The notes below the pieces were generated by a model, which ran no database searches, was not told where the DNA came from, and worked only from the letters and a program-made list of their open reading frames with translations. From Planctomicrobium sp051465645 (lineage in GTDB: Bacteria; Planctomycetota; Planctomycetia; Planctomycetales; Planctomycetaceae): DNA of 64,000 bases. Below are positions 55,202-64,000 of the stretch, piece by piece. Every line of letters starts with the position of its first letter. Positions within the stretch are counted from its first letter, which is position 1. The stretch covers positions 4,898,001 through 4,962,000 of the forward strand of contig NZ_CP195790.1 in assembly GCF_051465645.1 (NCBI RefSeq), in the 5' to 3' direction. A program made the position numbers and the translations under genes.

Positions 55202-56647
55202 TTATACGTTTTCAGGGACAACAAATGGCTTACGATAATTTCTCGTCAGCAGTTCGTTGGCAGCCTTGGATTCCGGGAAAACCTGTTTTTCGGGATCGAA
55301 GGTCAATGCGGCCCCTAAGCCGATCTTCAGAGAGTCGGTCGAGAGGTCGTTGAGCTTCAGGTGCTCAGCGAGTCGATTGCCAGCGTCACCGAAGATCGGA
55401 TTGGACTGAATTTTCTCAATTGCTTCTCCCAGAACAACTTGCTCACCGAGACGGTGGGAAATGTTGCCCATATGGCACAGGCTGGAGGAGAGGTGTCCCT
55501 GTGGAACACTGCAGTTCAGGTCAGAAGTCTTGCGGGAACGCAGAGCTTTGACGAAGTTCTCTCGGTGAACCTGTCGACCACCGTCAGCGCCGATGTCGCC
55601 TTCGATCTTCTTGATGACTTTGCCGTCTTTGTCGTAAACGGTTCCTTTGTCGAAGCCGACGTAGCTGCCCCCTTCACAGTCGACAACGATCCCGACGCTC
55701 AGGTCGCGATACTTGTTGTTGTCTTTGGTGCCTGCCTTGGCGGGCAGGTTTCGGATTTCGAGGACAACTGGTGCTTCCTTGAATCCGAAATTGATGATGT
55801 GGGTGTTCGGAGTCTGACCATTGTCATCTTCGAACCCAAATCGTCCGCCAACACTCCAGACGGATGATGGGAACTCATTGGACCCGATCGCTGTGCGGCA
55901 AAGGTCGAGAATGTGTGGGCCGTTGTTTCCGAGTTCCCCGTTGCCGGTTTCCCAGAACCAGTGCCAGTCATAGTGGAACTGCTTACGCAGGATGTCGGTC
56001 GAAGCAGGGCCGGACCACAGGTCGATATTGACGCCTGCTGGCGGGGCGACTGGCTTGTCGACAGAGCCGATCGGTTGTCGGCGTGAGTAGAACAGACCGC
56101 GAACACTCTGGATCTTCCCGAGGGCTCCACCTTGCAGTTCTTTGAACCATTCCTGCAGGTAATCAAGGCTGCGACGCTGAATTCCGACCTGTACAATGCG
56201 CTCGTACTTGTCGGCAGCTTTGATCATCTGTTGAGCTTCCCAGATGTTGTAAGAGCAAGGCTTTTCGACGAGGACGTCTTTTCCTGCCTGACAGGCCCAA
56301 ATGGTTCCGAGTGCGTGCCAGTGGTTTGGAACTGCAAGAACGACGACGTCGACACCGGGATCGTCAAAGACCTGGCGGAGGTCTTCGTATTTCTTGAGTG
56401 ATCCACCGAACGCTTTTTCGAATTCAGCTGCACGGGTTCCGAGGACGTTGCTGTCCACATCACACAGACCGACCACGCGAACTCCAGGAATCTTCTGGAA
56501 GTTCATCAAGTGCGTTTTTCCGATTCCGTTGGCGCCGATGATGGCGACACGAATGTCGGAGTTAGCCCCCATCACGCGCGACCAGGGAGAAATTGCTGCT
56601 GCTGCGGCGGCTGATGCCAGGAATCCGCGACGTGAAATGGAGACCAT
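55202..56647 (-). CDS. Tat-exported Gfo/Idh/MocA family oxidoreductase
   Basis: The 481-residue protein begins with a twin-arginine signal (SRRGFLASAAAAAAI). A Rossmann fold follows (VAIIGANGIG) with the family motif VLVEKPCSYN, where the Lys is the usual catalytic residue. The C-terminal alpha/beta domain is also present (FHYDWHWFWETGNGELGNNGPH). Such proteins bind NAD(P) tightly and act on sugars or related polyols in the periplasm. They are very numerous in planctomycetes. It is probably regulated by the LacI-type protein encoded downstream. Confidence 0.93.
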   Translation of the reverse strand: MVSISRRGFLASAAAAAAISPWSRVMGANSDIRVAIIGANGIGKTHLMNFQKIPGVRVVGLCDVDSNVLGTRAAEFEKAFGGSLKKYEDLRQVFDDPGVDVVVLAVPNHWHALGTIWACQAGKDVLVEKPCSYNIWEAQQMIKAADKYERIVQVGIQRRSLDYLQEWFKELQGGALGKIQSVRGLFYSRRQPIGSVDKPVAPPAGVNIDLWSGPASTDILRKQFHYDWHWFWETGNGELGNNGPHILDLCRTAIGSNEFPSSVWSVGGRFGFEDDNGQTPNTHIINFGFKEAPVVLEIRNLPAKAGTKDNNKYRDLSVGIVVDCEGGSYVGFDKGTVYDKDGKVIKKIEGDIGADGGRQVHRENFVKALRSRKTSDLNCSVPQGHLSSSLCHMGNISHRLGEQVVLGEAIEKIQSNPIFGDAGNRLAEHLKLNDLSTDSLKIGLGAALTFDPEKQVFPESKAANELLTRNYRKPFVVPENV

Positions 56648-56789
56648 TGTGTGAGATCCTCGTTATGACTGACCTGTCCGGATACTGTCGAATTCGAAGT
56701 TCGTGCCTGCTACGGTCAATGATAGCACTGACCGGTTCCAGGCCGAGAGGTGTCTGTTGGGAAACACCAATCGACATCAAAGGCAGAGT

Positions 56790-56805
56790 GATTCGCATGC
56801 GAATC
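56790..56805. promoter_or_regulatory. 16-bp perfect palindrome upstream of the oxidoreductase gene
   Basis: GATTCGCATGCGAATC lies 142 bp upstream of the Gfo/Idh start. It could be the operator of a dimeric regulator. The LacI protein nearby is a candidate, although its family usually binds sites with a CG centre and this one has AT. Confidence 0.4.
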
Positions 56806-57015
56806 TTACGAGCGGCAATGATATTACATGATATCAATGATTCAAGATCGATTCCTGCAGACCACTTCCAGTTTACCAGTTTGTAGGCGAGTGCTGCGAG
56901 GCGAACTGCTTCAGTAGGACGAGGTTATCGCAAGAGTCCCCTGGATCGTCGGATTGCAGTTGATTTGAGTGCATCGTTTTACTGCAAAATGGGTTGCGGG
57001 AATTTGTTCCGTAAA

Positions 57016-57054
57016 CAAAAAAACTGCTGAACCCCAATTCTGAGGCTCAGCAGT
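57016..57054 (-). terminator. Rho-independent terminator of the small secreted protein gene
   Basis: ACTGCTGA/TCAGCAGT with a partly paired interior is followed on the minus strand by seven T. It lies about 95 bp past the stop of the gene at 57149. Confidence 0.82.
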
Positions 57055-57148
57055 CTGGTTTCCGACAATAATATTCAGCGAATTGGTCAGTCACCGATGA
57101 ACTTCAGTGATGGCTTTCCATCACATCTGAAGCACCTGCTGTTGGGGA

Positions 57149-57427
57149 TCAGAAGCGAAGGTAAATGCCTGTTCCGCCACCGTAATAGCCTCCGCGAACC
57201 GGCGCACCGTAGACGCCTCGTGGCGCGTAAGGTCGACCATAGTATGCACGCGGTGGAACGTTGTAGACACCACGTCGAATTGCAGGGGCTGGATTACCGC
57301 GTGCCGCGCTGCGGACACCTGCTCGGAAGCCTCGATTATACGAGTTTGCTGATTGTGCTTCGCTGACATTGGTCATACCGGCCATTGTGATGACGGCGAC
57401 TGCACATGCGGTGAGAAACAATTTCAT
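57149..57427 (-). CDS. small secreted Gly/Tyr/Arg-rich protein
   Basis: From ATG 57427 the protein has 92 residues. A clear signal peptide (MKLFLTACAVAVITMAG to SEAQ) is followed by a mature part rich in Arg, Gly, Tyr and Pro (YYGRPYAPRG). AAGGAG precedes the ATG by about 12 bases. It has its own terminator downstream. Such small basic proteins could bind envelope polymers or nucleic acid. No family is recognised. Confidence 0.72.
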   Translation of the reverse strand: MKLFLTACAVAVITMAGMTNVSEAQSANSYNRGFRAGVRSAARGNPAPAIRRGVYNVPPRAYYGRPYAPRGVYGAPVRGGYYGGGTGIYLRF

Positions 57428-57816
57428 AACGACACTCAGCTCCTTAGTTTCAAATCTCGAATGCAAAATTCTTGTTCTTCAGTTCACTTGTGTTGTGATA
57501 AAGAACCGTAGCAATCCCCGCTCCCAAGACGCATTCTTTTGTCGGAAAAGAAGTTGTGATCTGTTCGTGTGGGATCAAATCTCTAGTGCTGGCATGTGGT
57601 TACGGAAGTTCGACGAGATCTGAGTTGACTGGGGGAGATGGGGGCTTGCTGTCTGATTAGTCGCCAGTTTTGAAATCTTTACGACCACGGTGTGCAATCT
57701 TTTCGACTTCAGATATTTCTTAAATCAATGACTCATACGTTGATGCGATCAGGTGTTAGTGAAACAAGGAAGAGGAAAAAAGGGACCAGGTTTGTCCGGG
57801 CCGAACGCGCCTCGTT
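57428..57816. other. intergenic region upstream of the small secreted protein
   Basis: This 389-bp gap lies between the small-protein start and the stop of the YjbQ gene, both on minus. It should hold the promoter of the former and the terminator of the latter, but I find neither a clear -10/-35 pair nor a strong hairpin. Confidence 0.4.
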
Positions 57817-58236
57817 TCACTCTCCATGCAAGGTGAGGACTAGCCGGCGTTGTCCTCCGTGGTTTCTGTGCTCGCAAAGGAAGATCCCTTGCCATGTGCC
57901 GAGAACGAGTCTTCCATTCGCGACAGGGATGGAGACCGAACTTCCAAGCATTGATGCCTTCACATGTGCAGGCATGTCGTCCGGGCCTTCGCAAGTATGG
58001 ATGTACGGGAAGTTCTCCGGGGCGATGGCATTGAAAGAAGATTCCAGATCGACGGGCACATCGGGGTCGGCGTTCTCGTTGATCGTCAGTGATGCTGACG
58101 TGTGCATGATGAAGACATGCAAGAGTCCGGTCTGGATTGAATCGAGTTCAGGGAGTGCCTGGATCACTTGTCTTGTGATCTGATGAAACCCGCGACGGTA
58201 AGCGGGAAGGGTGATTTGTCGTTGATGCCAGCTCAT
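57817..58236 (-). CDS. YjbQ/UPF0047 family protein (secondary thiamine-phosphate synthase type)
   Basis: From ATG 58236 the protein has 139 residues, the normal family length. It contains the conserved HTSASLTINENADPDV and, near the end, LGTWQGIFLCEHRN. Members show weak thiamin-phosphate synthase activity, but the true role is unsettled. It is divergent from the membrane protein gene. Confidence 0.9.
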   Translation of the reverse strand: MSWHQRQITLPAYRRGFHQITRQVIQALPELDSIQTGLLHVFIMHTSASLTINENADPDVPVDLESSFNAIAPENFPYIHTCEGPDDMPAHVKASMLGSSVSIPVANGRLVLGTWQGIFLCEHRNHGGQRRLVLTLHGE

Positions 58237-58485
58237 CTGAATTCTTTCGCTGAAGCGGGATTGTGTGTGTTGTCTTGTTTCAAGGGTGACTATACTCACC
58301 TCGTAGTCGAGGCGGCGATTTGCTGAGGAATCCGTTTTTGTGGTGGAGTCACAGGTGAATCCTGATCCACTCGAATTCAGGGGAGACCTTCAACGTTCTT
58401 GAAACGTCGACATTCGACAACCGGTGGCGGTCAAGTGTGGAGTTGCACCAAGTTTGAATGGAATCCTCAGGGATAAGGGCACCGC

Positions 58486-59955
58486 ATGTCGCAGATGCTA
58501 AACGAACCTCAACTGGAAGAAAGCCTCTTTCAGCCGAACTCGGTCCGCATTCAGCATTGGCTGCCTTGGGTACGGATGTTTCGGGCGTTTCGCATGGCGA
58601 TTGATTACCGCCGCATGTTGATTGCGATTGTCGCCGTTTTTCTGTGGGTGCAGGGCGATCGACTGATCCATTTCTTGTTTTGGCCTGAATCACCAGTCCC
58701 TGCGGTGAATTCTCAGCATCCGGTATTTTCAGCCTTGATGGAGGATTTACTCCTTATCGAAGGGCATGTGAGTCGCCAGCCTGAAAAGCTGTCGTCTTTT
58801 CTGTTCAATCCAATCCAGACTGTGGCCGTTGCTTTCAGCCGCCCGTCTGTTGTTCTCTGGCCAGTTCAGCGAATGGCCTTGTCGGCCCGTGATGTTCTTT
58901 TTTCATCGCGGGGTGATCTCCAGTGGTTTGAAGCAGTGTTCACCACGTTCTGGGGATTGCTTGTCTGTGGACTTTTTGGGGGGGCAATCTCCCGTATGGC
59001 TGCAGTTGATTTTGCTGGCCGGGGAGAGCTCTCTGTTGTTCAGGCCCTTAAGTTTTCCAGTCGGTCGCTGGTGTCTTATCTCGGCGCTCCATTGATTCCG
59101 GTGTGTGGGCTCTTGATCCTGTGGGTTCCTAATCTTCTGGCAGGGCTTCTGCTTAAAGTTCCTGTTGTCGGTGAAACAGTTGTTGGTGCTTTGTGGATTA
59201 TTGCCTATCTCTTCGGAGTGCTGATGGCGTTGATTGTTTTTGGAGTTGTGGCTGGCTGGCCAATCATGGTTGCAGCGATCAGCACGGAAGCGAGTGATGC
59301 CTTCGATGGGCTCAGTCGAGCATACAGCTATCTGTTCAATCAGCTTTGGTCAGCGCTTCTGCTTGTGATCTTCATCATGTTCTATGGCTCTGCGTCATTG
59401 TTTCTCGTTCAGGGAGTCATGAACCTTGCCACAGAATTGACTGTGACTTCCATGCAATCGGTTTCCGGAGATTTAAATAAGTCCGGGTTGACGAAATCGA
59501 TTTGGGCGAAGCCATATAGTATGCCGTTACCGATGCAGTCACCGATGCAGTCACCGATGCAGTCACAGATGCAGTCACCGATGCAGTCACAGATGCAGAC
59601 ACAGATGCAGACACAGATGCAGACACAGATGCAGAGGTCCATTCAGCCTCCGATGCTACCCCGGAGCCAGCCGTCAGACGATTTCTGGATCTCAAAGTCT
59701 CTCTTGAGTTTCTGGGGTGATGTCCTGCGTGCGGTTCCTGTCGCCTTCACCTTCAGCTTTTTCTGGACTGCTGTGACGATTGCGTATTTCATGTTGCGAT
59801 TGCGGGACGATGGAACCCCACTCTATCTGGTTGGGGGAATGCCGGAAGATGATTCGAGTGGAACCTTGCCCGTTGTCGGAATTCCGGCAACTGAGCGGCG
59901 CGAAAAGCCAGCTGAAGGGGACGCTCCGACTGGCACAGCTGAAGATCAGATCTAA
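58486..59955 (+). CDS. membrane protein with a 12-bp tandem repeat
   Basis: The 489-residue protein has about six predicted membrane helices (first near 45-55, then about 150-170, 200-230, 245-265, 285-310, and one after the repeat near 420-440). A short loop between the last two clusters contains nine 4-residue units of the type PMQS/QMQT (349-384), encoded by a 12-bp repeat. The rest of the protein is not low in complexity. I recognise no family. It is a single gene ahead of the ECF sigma region. Confidence 0.75.
   Translation: MSQMLNEPQLEESLFQPNSVRIQHWLPWVRMFRAFRMAIDYRRMLIAIVAVFLWVQGDRLIHFLFWPESPVPAVNSQHPVFSALMEDLLLIEGHVSRQPEKLSSFLFNPIQTVAVAFSRPSVVLWPVQRMALSARDVLFSSRGDLQWFEAVFTTFWGLLVCGLFGGAISRMAAVDFAGRGELSVVQALKFSSRSLVSYLGAPLIPVCGLLILWVPNLLAGLLLKVPVVGETVVGALWIIAYLFGVLMALIVFGVVAGWPIMVAAISTEASDAFDGLSRAYSYLFNQLWSALLLVIFIMFYGSASLFLVQGVMNLATELTVTSMQSVSGDLNKSGLTKSIWAKPYSMPLPMQSPMQSPMQSQMQSPMQSQMQTQMQTQMQTQMQRSIQPPMLPRSQPSDDFWISKSLLSFWGDVLRAVPVAFTFSFFWTAVTIAYFMLRLRDDGTPLYLVGGMPEDDSSGTLPVVGIPATERREKPAEGDAPTGTAEDQI
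59530..59637 (+). repeat. 12-bp coding tandem repeat (about nine copies)
   Basis: The units are CCGATGCAGTCA and CAGATGCAGTCA in the first five copies, then CAGATGCAGACA three times and a partial copy. The unit length keeps the frame, so copy number could change without breaking the gene. Confidence 0.9.
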
Positions 59956-60557
59956 GCGTCGAGCTGTTGCGTTTCAAGCGTGTGCTCTCTCGCGAGTCTG
60001 TACTCGCCATGCGCGCTGAGGACGGCGGCCGTGTTTCGATATTGGGGTTATTTAGTTGTTGCCCAATTGCTCCAACAGCACGTCTCTCGCATGAGCGGTT
60101 CCGGAAGATTGTTAGCCCTTGAATCGGCGTTGAACATGGAATGTCACGTTTCGTTAAATGGAACGTGATTCGTACGAGCGCTCGCCTCCCCTTGCTTGAG
60201 ACTGGATCTCAGTTAATCACTTGACGCAACTTCTCGGTGGGTTGCCAGTTGAAGGCACGGCGTCTGCGCGCCAAAGTGACAATATGTTTGAAAGTTTTGT
60301 TGCGTGTTGAGTCGTGTTGTAAGTGGTTTGCTCCCCGGGTGATTGGGGATTTCTGCACGAGTGTCAGGGAAGTGTTGATGAAGTTTTTGTGGTAAGTTGC
60401 ATCAACGTTAGACGATATCCTGTTGGGTCGAGGACAGTTGGGACGAAGTCTTGCGCCCGAGGTGATCATCGGAATCAAAAATGGGCTCCCCATTCAGACT
60501 GACATATTCAATTCTGAACGCCAGTTCACTTGAGTTTCGCTTTTTGTAGGCATTCGG
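59956..60557. other. intergenic region upstream of the ECF sigma gene
   Basis: This 602-bp gap contains a hairpin, TCACGTT/AACGTGA (60144-60168), without a T run. No supported gene is present. It should carry the sigma-factor promoter, possibly autoregulated, but no clear recurring motif is seen. Confidence 0.45.
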
Positions 60558-61115
60558 ATGTTTCACGCCCGGAACGATCAACGATCTGCAGATGTCCAGT
60601 ACGAGGAATTTCTGCGGCACTTCTCTCGCGATCGTGAGCGTATTTTTCGGTACATCTACTCATTGCTGTCGAATTACTCTGACGCTGAAGATGTCTTTCA
60701 GAAATGCAGTCTGTTGCTCTGGCATAAGTTTTCTGAGTATGACCGTGATCGCAGCTTCCTGCCGTGGGCCTGCGGTGTTGCGTTAAACGAAGTACGGAAC
60801 TTTTTGCGATTGTCTGAGCGGAAGCGGATGCGTTTCGATTCGGCTCTGCTCGCGCAGATTTCCGATGAGCGTCTCGAAGTCATGGAATCGCAGGAATCGA
60901 CTGCCGAAGGTTTGGCAGTCTTGAAAGACTGTGTCGATTCACTCCCTCGTCGCGACCGCGAACTGGTGCGGATTGCCTATGGCGGCGACTTGACAGTGAA
61001 GGACTTTGCGGAGTCACTCGGGCAACCGCTGCAGACGCTTTACAACCGACTTGGAAAAGTCCGGAGGATTCTTCTGGATTGTGTTCGTCGTAAGTTGAGG
61101 GAGGCTTCCATATGA
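60558..61115 (+). CDS. ECF-type sigma factor
   Basis: The 185-residue protein has sigma region 2 (FLRHFSRDRERIFRYIYSLL, DAEDVFQKCSLLLW) and region 4 (LPRRDRELVRIAYGGDLTVKDFAE, LQTLYNRLGKVRRIL). It resembles the planctomycete/verrucomicrobial ECF group. The stop overlaps the ATG of the FecR-like gene, which encodes its likely anti-sigma regulator. Confidence 0.92.
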   Translation: MFHARNDQRSADVQYEEFLRHFSRDRERIFRYIYSLLSNYSDAEDVFQKCSLLLWHKFSEYDRDRSFLPWACGVALNEVRNFLRLSERKRMRFDSALLAQISDERLEVMESQESTAEGLAVLKDCVDSLPRRDRELVRIAYGGDLTVKDFAESLGQPLQTLYNRLGKVRRILLDCVRRKLREASI

Positions 61116-62755
61116 CTCCCAAGCGACTTTCCGGTGAATTCTATGAGTTGCTGAATGCACTCCTGAATGAGTCGATTACAGAGGACGAGCACCTGCGATT
61201 GCAGGACTGGCTGAAGAAAGATTCCCATGCAAGATGTGAATACTATGCATGGTTGGATTTGCATCTGCATCTGAAAAAAGTTGCTGCACTTCCTGGTCTC
61301 CAAACCACTCAGCGCATGGCGTCGCCACTGCGTTCCTCTCGTCTGCTATTTTCTGTGCTGCAGTTCACGGTTCCTGTTCTGCTGATTCTGGGAGGACTCT
61401 GTATCACGGAAGTCCTGCGGGATCGCAACGCTGCGAATTGGCAGAATCAACCGGTCGATCTTCAGTCCGGTGTCAGGGGATTCGTTGCGAAGAAGCCTGC
61501 GGTATTGAGTCAGTCGGCTGGTGCAGAATTCTTCGGAGAGCTGATGCCGAAGGTGAATTCAGCGCTGCCATTTGATCACACGTTTGCCCTCACATCCGGC
61601 CAGATTGAGTTGACGTTTCCAGCTGGGGCAACTGCTGTTTTGGAAGCCCCTGCGATCTTCACCATTCTCGAGTCAGACTTGCTGGATTTGAAGATCGGTT
61701 CCTGTTCGATTCACGCGCCTCCTGGAGCCGAAGGATTCAAGGTAACGACGCCGTGCTCTCAGGTGGTTGATTTGGGAACACGATTTCATGTCGGCGTTTC
61801 TGAATTCGGGCAGGCAGAAGTGCAAGTGGTGGAAGGTGCTGCTGAGCTGCACATGTCAGTCGATAAAACGCCTGCCGGGAAGGCCCCTGCCATGAAGACT
61901 CTCGTCTCTGGTGAGGCGGCCAAGGCATCGCGAAATAAAGCAGATATTGAGGAACTTCCGTTTCGGGAATCTTCCTTTGTCACGCATCTTCCGGATCGGG
62001 TCATCGCATTTGATGCAAGCACTCCAGAGGGAGGGCCGGGTGTTCGTGATCTCGAGAGCGTTACGGTACAGCGAGGCGGAGTCTCCCGTATTTATCAGGT
62101 GGAAGAACTGATCGGGATTGATGTCATCTCGTTCAAGGCCAACCGCAGTAAGTCCAATGTGGCCTATTCTGGAGCGTCGTCAGACGATCCGCTGGCAGGT
62201 TTGACCGAAGATGTTGCGTTAAATACCGGGGTGTTCAATGCCGGTTCGAGAACGCAGGATCAATATGATCAGCGTGATCCTGATGAAGACTACCGTGATC
62301 GTCCGGGAATGGCGGTCAGATTTCGAACTCCGGTCATCAATGGCGCTGGGCCGGATGTTGTGCTCTTTGAGGTTCAGTCCCCTGTCTATCCCGCTGATGG
62401 GGACTCGTTTCGAGTGGGGCCGCTTCAGGCAACGCCGGGGATTCGTGACCATCTGATCTCACGATATGACATCACACTTCGCAGTCGAAATGCACTGCCG
62501 GTGATGCCGTTTTTTCTTAGGAATTATGCGGCTGTTCCGCAGTCACTGGAAGACCTGAATCAGCTCAAGTTTTTCGAAGTGGATCTGTCATTTCAGGTAT
62601 TCAGCGCATTGGCAGTCGGTATTGATCTGTCTGATCTCGGGTATCCCGTTGGCGCTCAGGTGGATGCTCTCTTCTTTGAGGCGGTGGGTGATGAAGGTTT
62701 CTATTTTGATCCAGTGTTTATAGGGGGCTTCCCTCCGATTTCGGAATCATCGTGA
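61112..62755 (+). CDS. FecR-domain transmembrane regulator (anti-sigma)
   Basis: The 547-residue protein has a short cytoplasmic N-terminus, one membrane helix (about 80-99) and a FecR domain (about 150-250: VTTPCSQVVDLGTRFHVG, AEVQVVEGAAELHM). A large periplasmic C-terminal beta domain extends to the end. FecR proteins sense surface events and release their sigma factor. The coupled ECF gene upstream fits this. The C-terminal 250 residues are not a known sensor that I can name. Confidence 0.88.
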   Translation: MTPKRLSGEFYELLNALLNESITEDEHLRLQDWLKKDSHARCEYYAWLDLHLHLKKVAALPGLQTTQRMASPLRSSRLLFSVLQFTVPVLLILGGLCITEVLRDRNAANWQNQPVDLQSGVRGFVAKKPAVLSQSAGAEFFGELMPKVNSALPFDHTFALTSGQIELTFPAGATAVLEAPAIFTILESDLLDLKIGSCSIHAPPGAEGFKVTTPCSQVVDLGTRFHVGVSEFGQAEVQVVEGAAELHMSVDKTPAGKAPAMKTLVSGEAAKASRNKADIEELPFRESSFVTHLPDRVIAFDASTPEGGPGVRDLESVTVQRGGVSRIYQVEELIGIDVISFKANRSKSNVAYSGASSDDPLAGLTEDVALNTGVFNAGSRTQDQYDQRDPDEDYRDRPGMAVRFRTPVINGAGPDVVLFEVQSPVYPADGDSFRVGPLQATPGIRDHLISRYDITLRSRNALPVMPFFLRNYAAVPQSLEDLNQLKFFEVDLSFQVFSALAVGIDLSDLGYPVGAQVDALFFEAVGDEGFYFDPVFIGGFPPISESS

Positions 62756-62852
62756 GAAGTCGTTTGCTGTTCTCATTTTGCTCAATTCACGTCGTTGTAT
62801 TTCCGTTCGGACTGTTTTCTTTTTCCCATTCTGAGTTTTTGGAGTTCTTCAA

Positions 62853-63866
62853 ATGAAACGACATCAGAACAAAAGGTTCGGGTTTACTCTCATCGAATTG
62901 CTCGTGGTGATCGCCATTATTGCGATTCTGATTGCATTGCTGCTGCCAGCAGTTCAGCAGGCAAGAGAAGCGGCTCGCCGATCTCAATGTCGCAACAACC
63001 TTAAGCAGATTGCACTGGCACTGCATAACTACCATGAAACATTCAATGTGTTTCCACCGGCTGTTGTGAATCTCGCCATCGCTCCTTCAACAATTCAGGA
63101 CGATCAGGGGCATTGGAACTGGACTGCATTCCTGCTTCCGTATGTTGAACAAACAACCATTTACAATGCGTTGAACGTCAATGGAGCACGTCCAAGTGAC
63201 AACATTGGAACAAATACCCGATTCTTGCAGACTCCGCTTCCAGCGTTCCGATGTCCAAGTGACGATGGTCCAGCAGTGTTCAGTACGTCAACGAGTCTGG
63301 GGTATACCATTGCTCGAACAACTGGTGTGGATAACGTCGGAGTCGCCTTGTCGAACTATGTTGCGAACAACAACACCAAGTACGTGCGAATTCGTCCAGC
63401 AACGAACTCATTAGACGGAACGACTGGTGCGACAGGGATGTTCTGGGGGAACAGCAACTGCCGTATGCGTGATATTCGCGACGGGTCGAGTAATACGATC
63501 ATGGTTGGGGAACGTGCTTACAAACCAGGCAGAATTCTCATGAACGCTGGGATGCTCTACGCCGTTCGTGATAAAGATGGCAACGGTCCAAGCTGCAACC
63601 AACATCCTGGTCCTGCATGGAATCAGGGCTTGATGTCATGCACCGGTAGCGTTCACTTCTCGATCAATCCAGTGTTGGTTGGTGTGGATCAGCCACAGAG
63701 TGGCTCCTACAGCAGTGTGCACACTGGCGGTGCTCACTTCGCATTTGCTGATGGTCGTGTCGCCTTCATCAGTGACAACATTAACAACAATCAGAGCAAT
63801 CCGACTGACAGCGTCCTTGAAGCGATTGCAGGGATGGCCGACGGTGTTGTTGTAGGTGAATTCTAA
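62853..63866 (+). CDS. DUF1559 protein with prepilin-type N-terminus
   Basis: The 337-residue protein starts with a prepilin signal (KRFGFTLIELLVVIAII, cleavage after Gly10, Glu at +5) and a conserved NNLKQIALALHNYHET. It ends with the family's H-x-DG motif (GGAHFAFADGRVAFIS). Such proteins assemble as pseudopilins or surface fibres and are present in many copies in planctomycetes. It follows the FecR gene by 97 bp and may be a target or ligand of the ECF system. Confidence 0.94.
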   Translation: MKRHQNKRFGFTLIELLVVIAIIAILIALLLPAVQQAREAARRSQCRNNLKQIALALHNYHETFNVFPPAVVNLAIAPSTIQDDQGHWNWTAFLLPYVEQTTIYNALNVNGARPSDNIGTNTRFLQTPLPAFRCPSDDGPAVFSTSTSLGYTIARTTGVDNVGVALSNYVANNNTKYVRIRPATNSLDGTTGATGMFWGNSNCRMRDIRDGSSNTIMVGERAYKPGRILMNAGMLYAVRDKDGNGPSCNQHPGPAWNQGLMSCTGSVHFSINPVLVGVDQPQSGSYSSVHTGGAHFAFADGRVAFISDNINNNQSNPTDSVLEAIAGMADGVVVGEF

Positions 63867-64000
63867 ACCGGTTTGAGGCTCGCATGTTTTGAGGTCTCTG
63901 TAAGTGGCAAGGCCACTTCCTACCGTGATGGAAGTCTGAGTTAGAAGCGTTGTCTCAAGATCTGGAGATCAACGTTTCTGGCTCAGAATTTCTACCGGAT

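Larger units (their letters stand above)
56648..57148. other. intergenic region with regulatory palindrome and terminator
   Basis: This 501-bp gap holds a 16-bp perfect palindrome (56790-56805) and a minus-strand terminator (57023-57054). No gene is visible in it. Confidence 0.5.

Noticed and set aside
59409..59642. minus-strand frame with a Cys-rich repeat
   Set aside because: It is only the complement of the 12-bp repeat in the plus-strand membrane gene, and the regular Cys spacing is a product of that repeat.
63902..63918. hairpin AAGTGGC/GCCACTT after the DUF1559 gene
   Set aside because: No T run follows, and the window ends soon after, so a terminator cannot be judged.

Overview
The window looks like part of a planctomycete chromosome, most likely from the Planctomycetaceae or a close family. 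Several lines of evidence point there: a DUF1559 prepilin-type protein ending in the H-x-DG motif, an ECF sigma/FecR pair, a DUF1570 metalloprotease-like protein, a MoxR-DUF58 pair next to large secreted coiled-coil and vWA proteins, an NPCBM protein and a cluster of PDZ/trypsin-fold proteins. GTG and TTG starts are common and base composition is even throughout. I saw no insertion sequence, integrase, CRISPR array, tRNA or rRNA, so the region reads as core genome rather than an island.

Layout. 0.1-4 kb: two overlapping ABC exporter half-genes that form a heterodimer with one degenerate ATP site. 4-9.6 kb: an FAD/Fe-S dehydrogenase fusion, a secreted alpha/beta hydrolase and an A-type Fe-S carrier. 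9.9-14.1 kb: a degenerate sigma-54-activator-like regulator, a zinc-ribbon/DUF1559/STN-like fusion and a HEPN-like membrane protein. 14.1-17.3 kb: queE-trpF-trpD on the minus strand and divergent csrA. 17.5-17.7 kb: a candidate structured RNA with a possible pseudoknot and a strong terminator. 18.2-34.2 kb: a long plus-strand block of envelope genes. It holds one PDZ-inserted pseudoprotease, a vWA membrane protein, a DUF4175-like protein, two secreted coiled-coil or helical proteins, then an NPCBM protein and three trypsin/PDZ proteins with progressive loss of the catalytic triad. 34.3-46 kb: dihydrolipoamide acyltransferase, a DUF1570 protein, a HEAT-like secreted protein, an EamA half-transporter, moxR-DUF58, a HerA-like ATPase and an unknown protein. 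46.7-52.7 kb: an MFS transporter, serine acetyltransferase, DEAD-box helicase, response regulator and RNase III. 52.7-58.2 kb (minus): threonine dehydrogenase, a LacI regulator, a Tat-exported Gfo/Idh oxidoreductase, a small secreted protein and a YjbQ protein. 58.5-64 kb: a membrane protein with a 12-bp tandem repeat, then the ECF sigma-FecR-DUF1559 cassette.

How the genes work together. The strongest theme is the cell envelope: ABC export, secreted coiled-coil proteins, PDZ/trypsin-fold scaffolds and a surface-signalling cassette. The most novel signals are the candidate RNA downstream of csrA, the PDZ domain inserted inside a dead trypsin fold, the double pseudoenzyme at 32.2-34.2 kb, and the regulator that keeps a Fis-type helix-turn-helix but has lost the sigma-54 contact loop. 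All calls come from reading the sequence. No database search was run.
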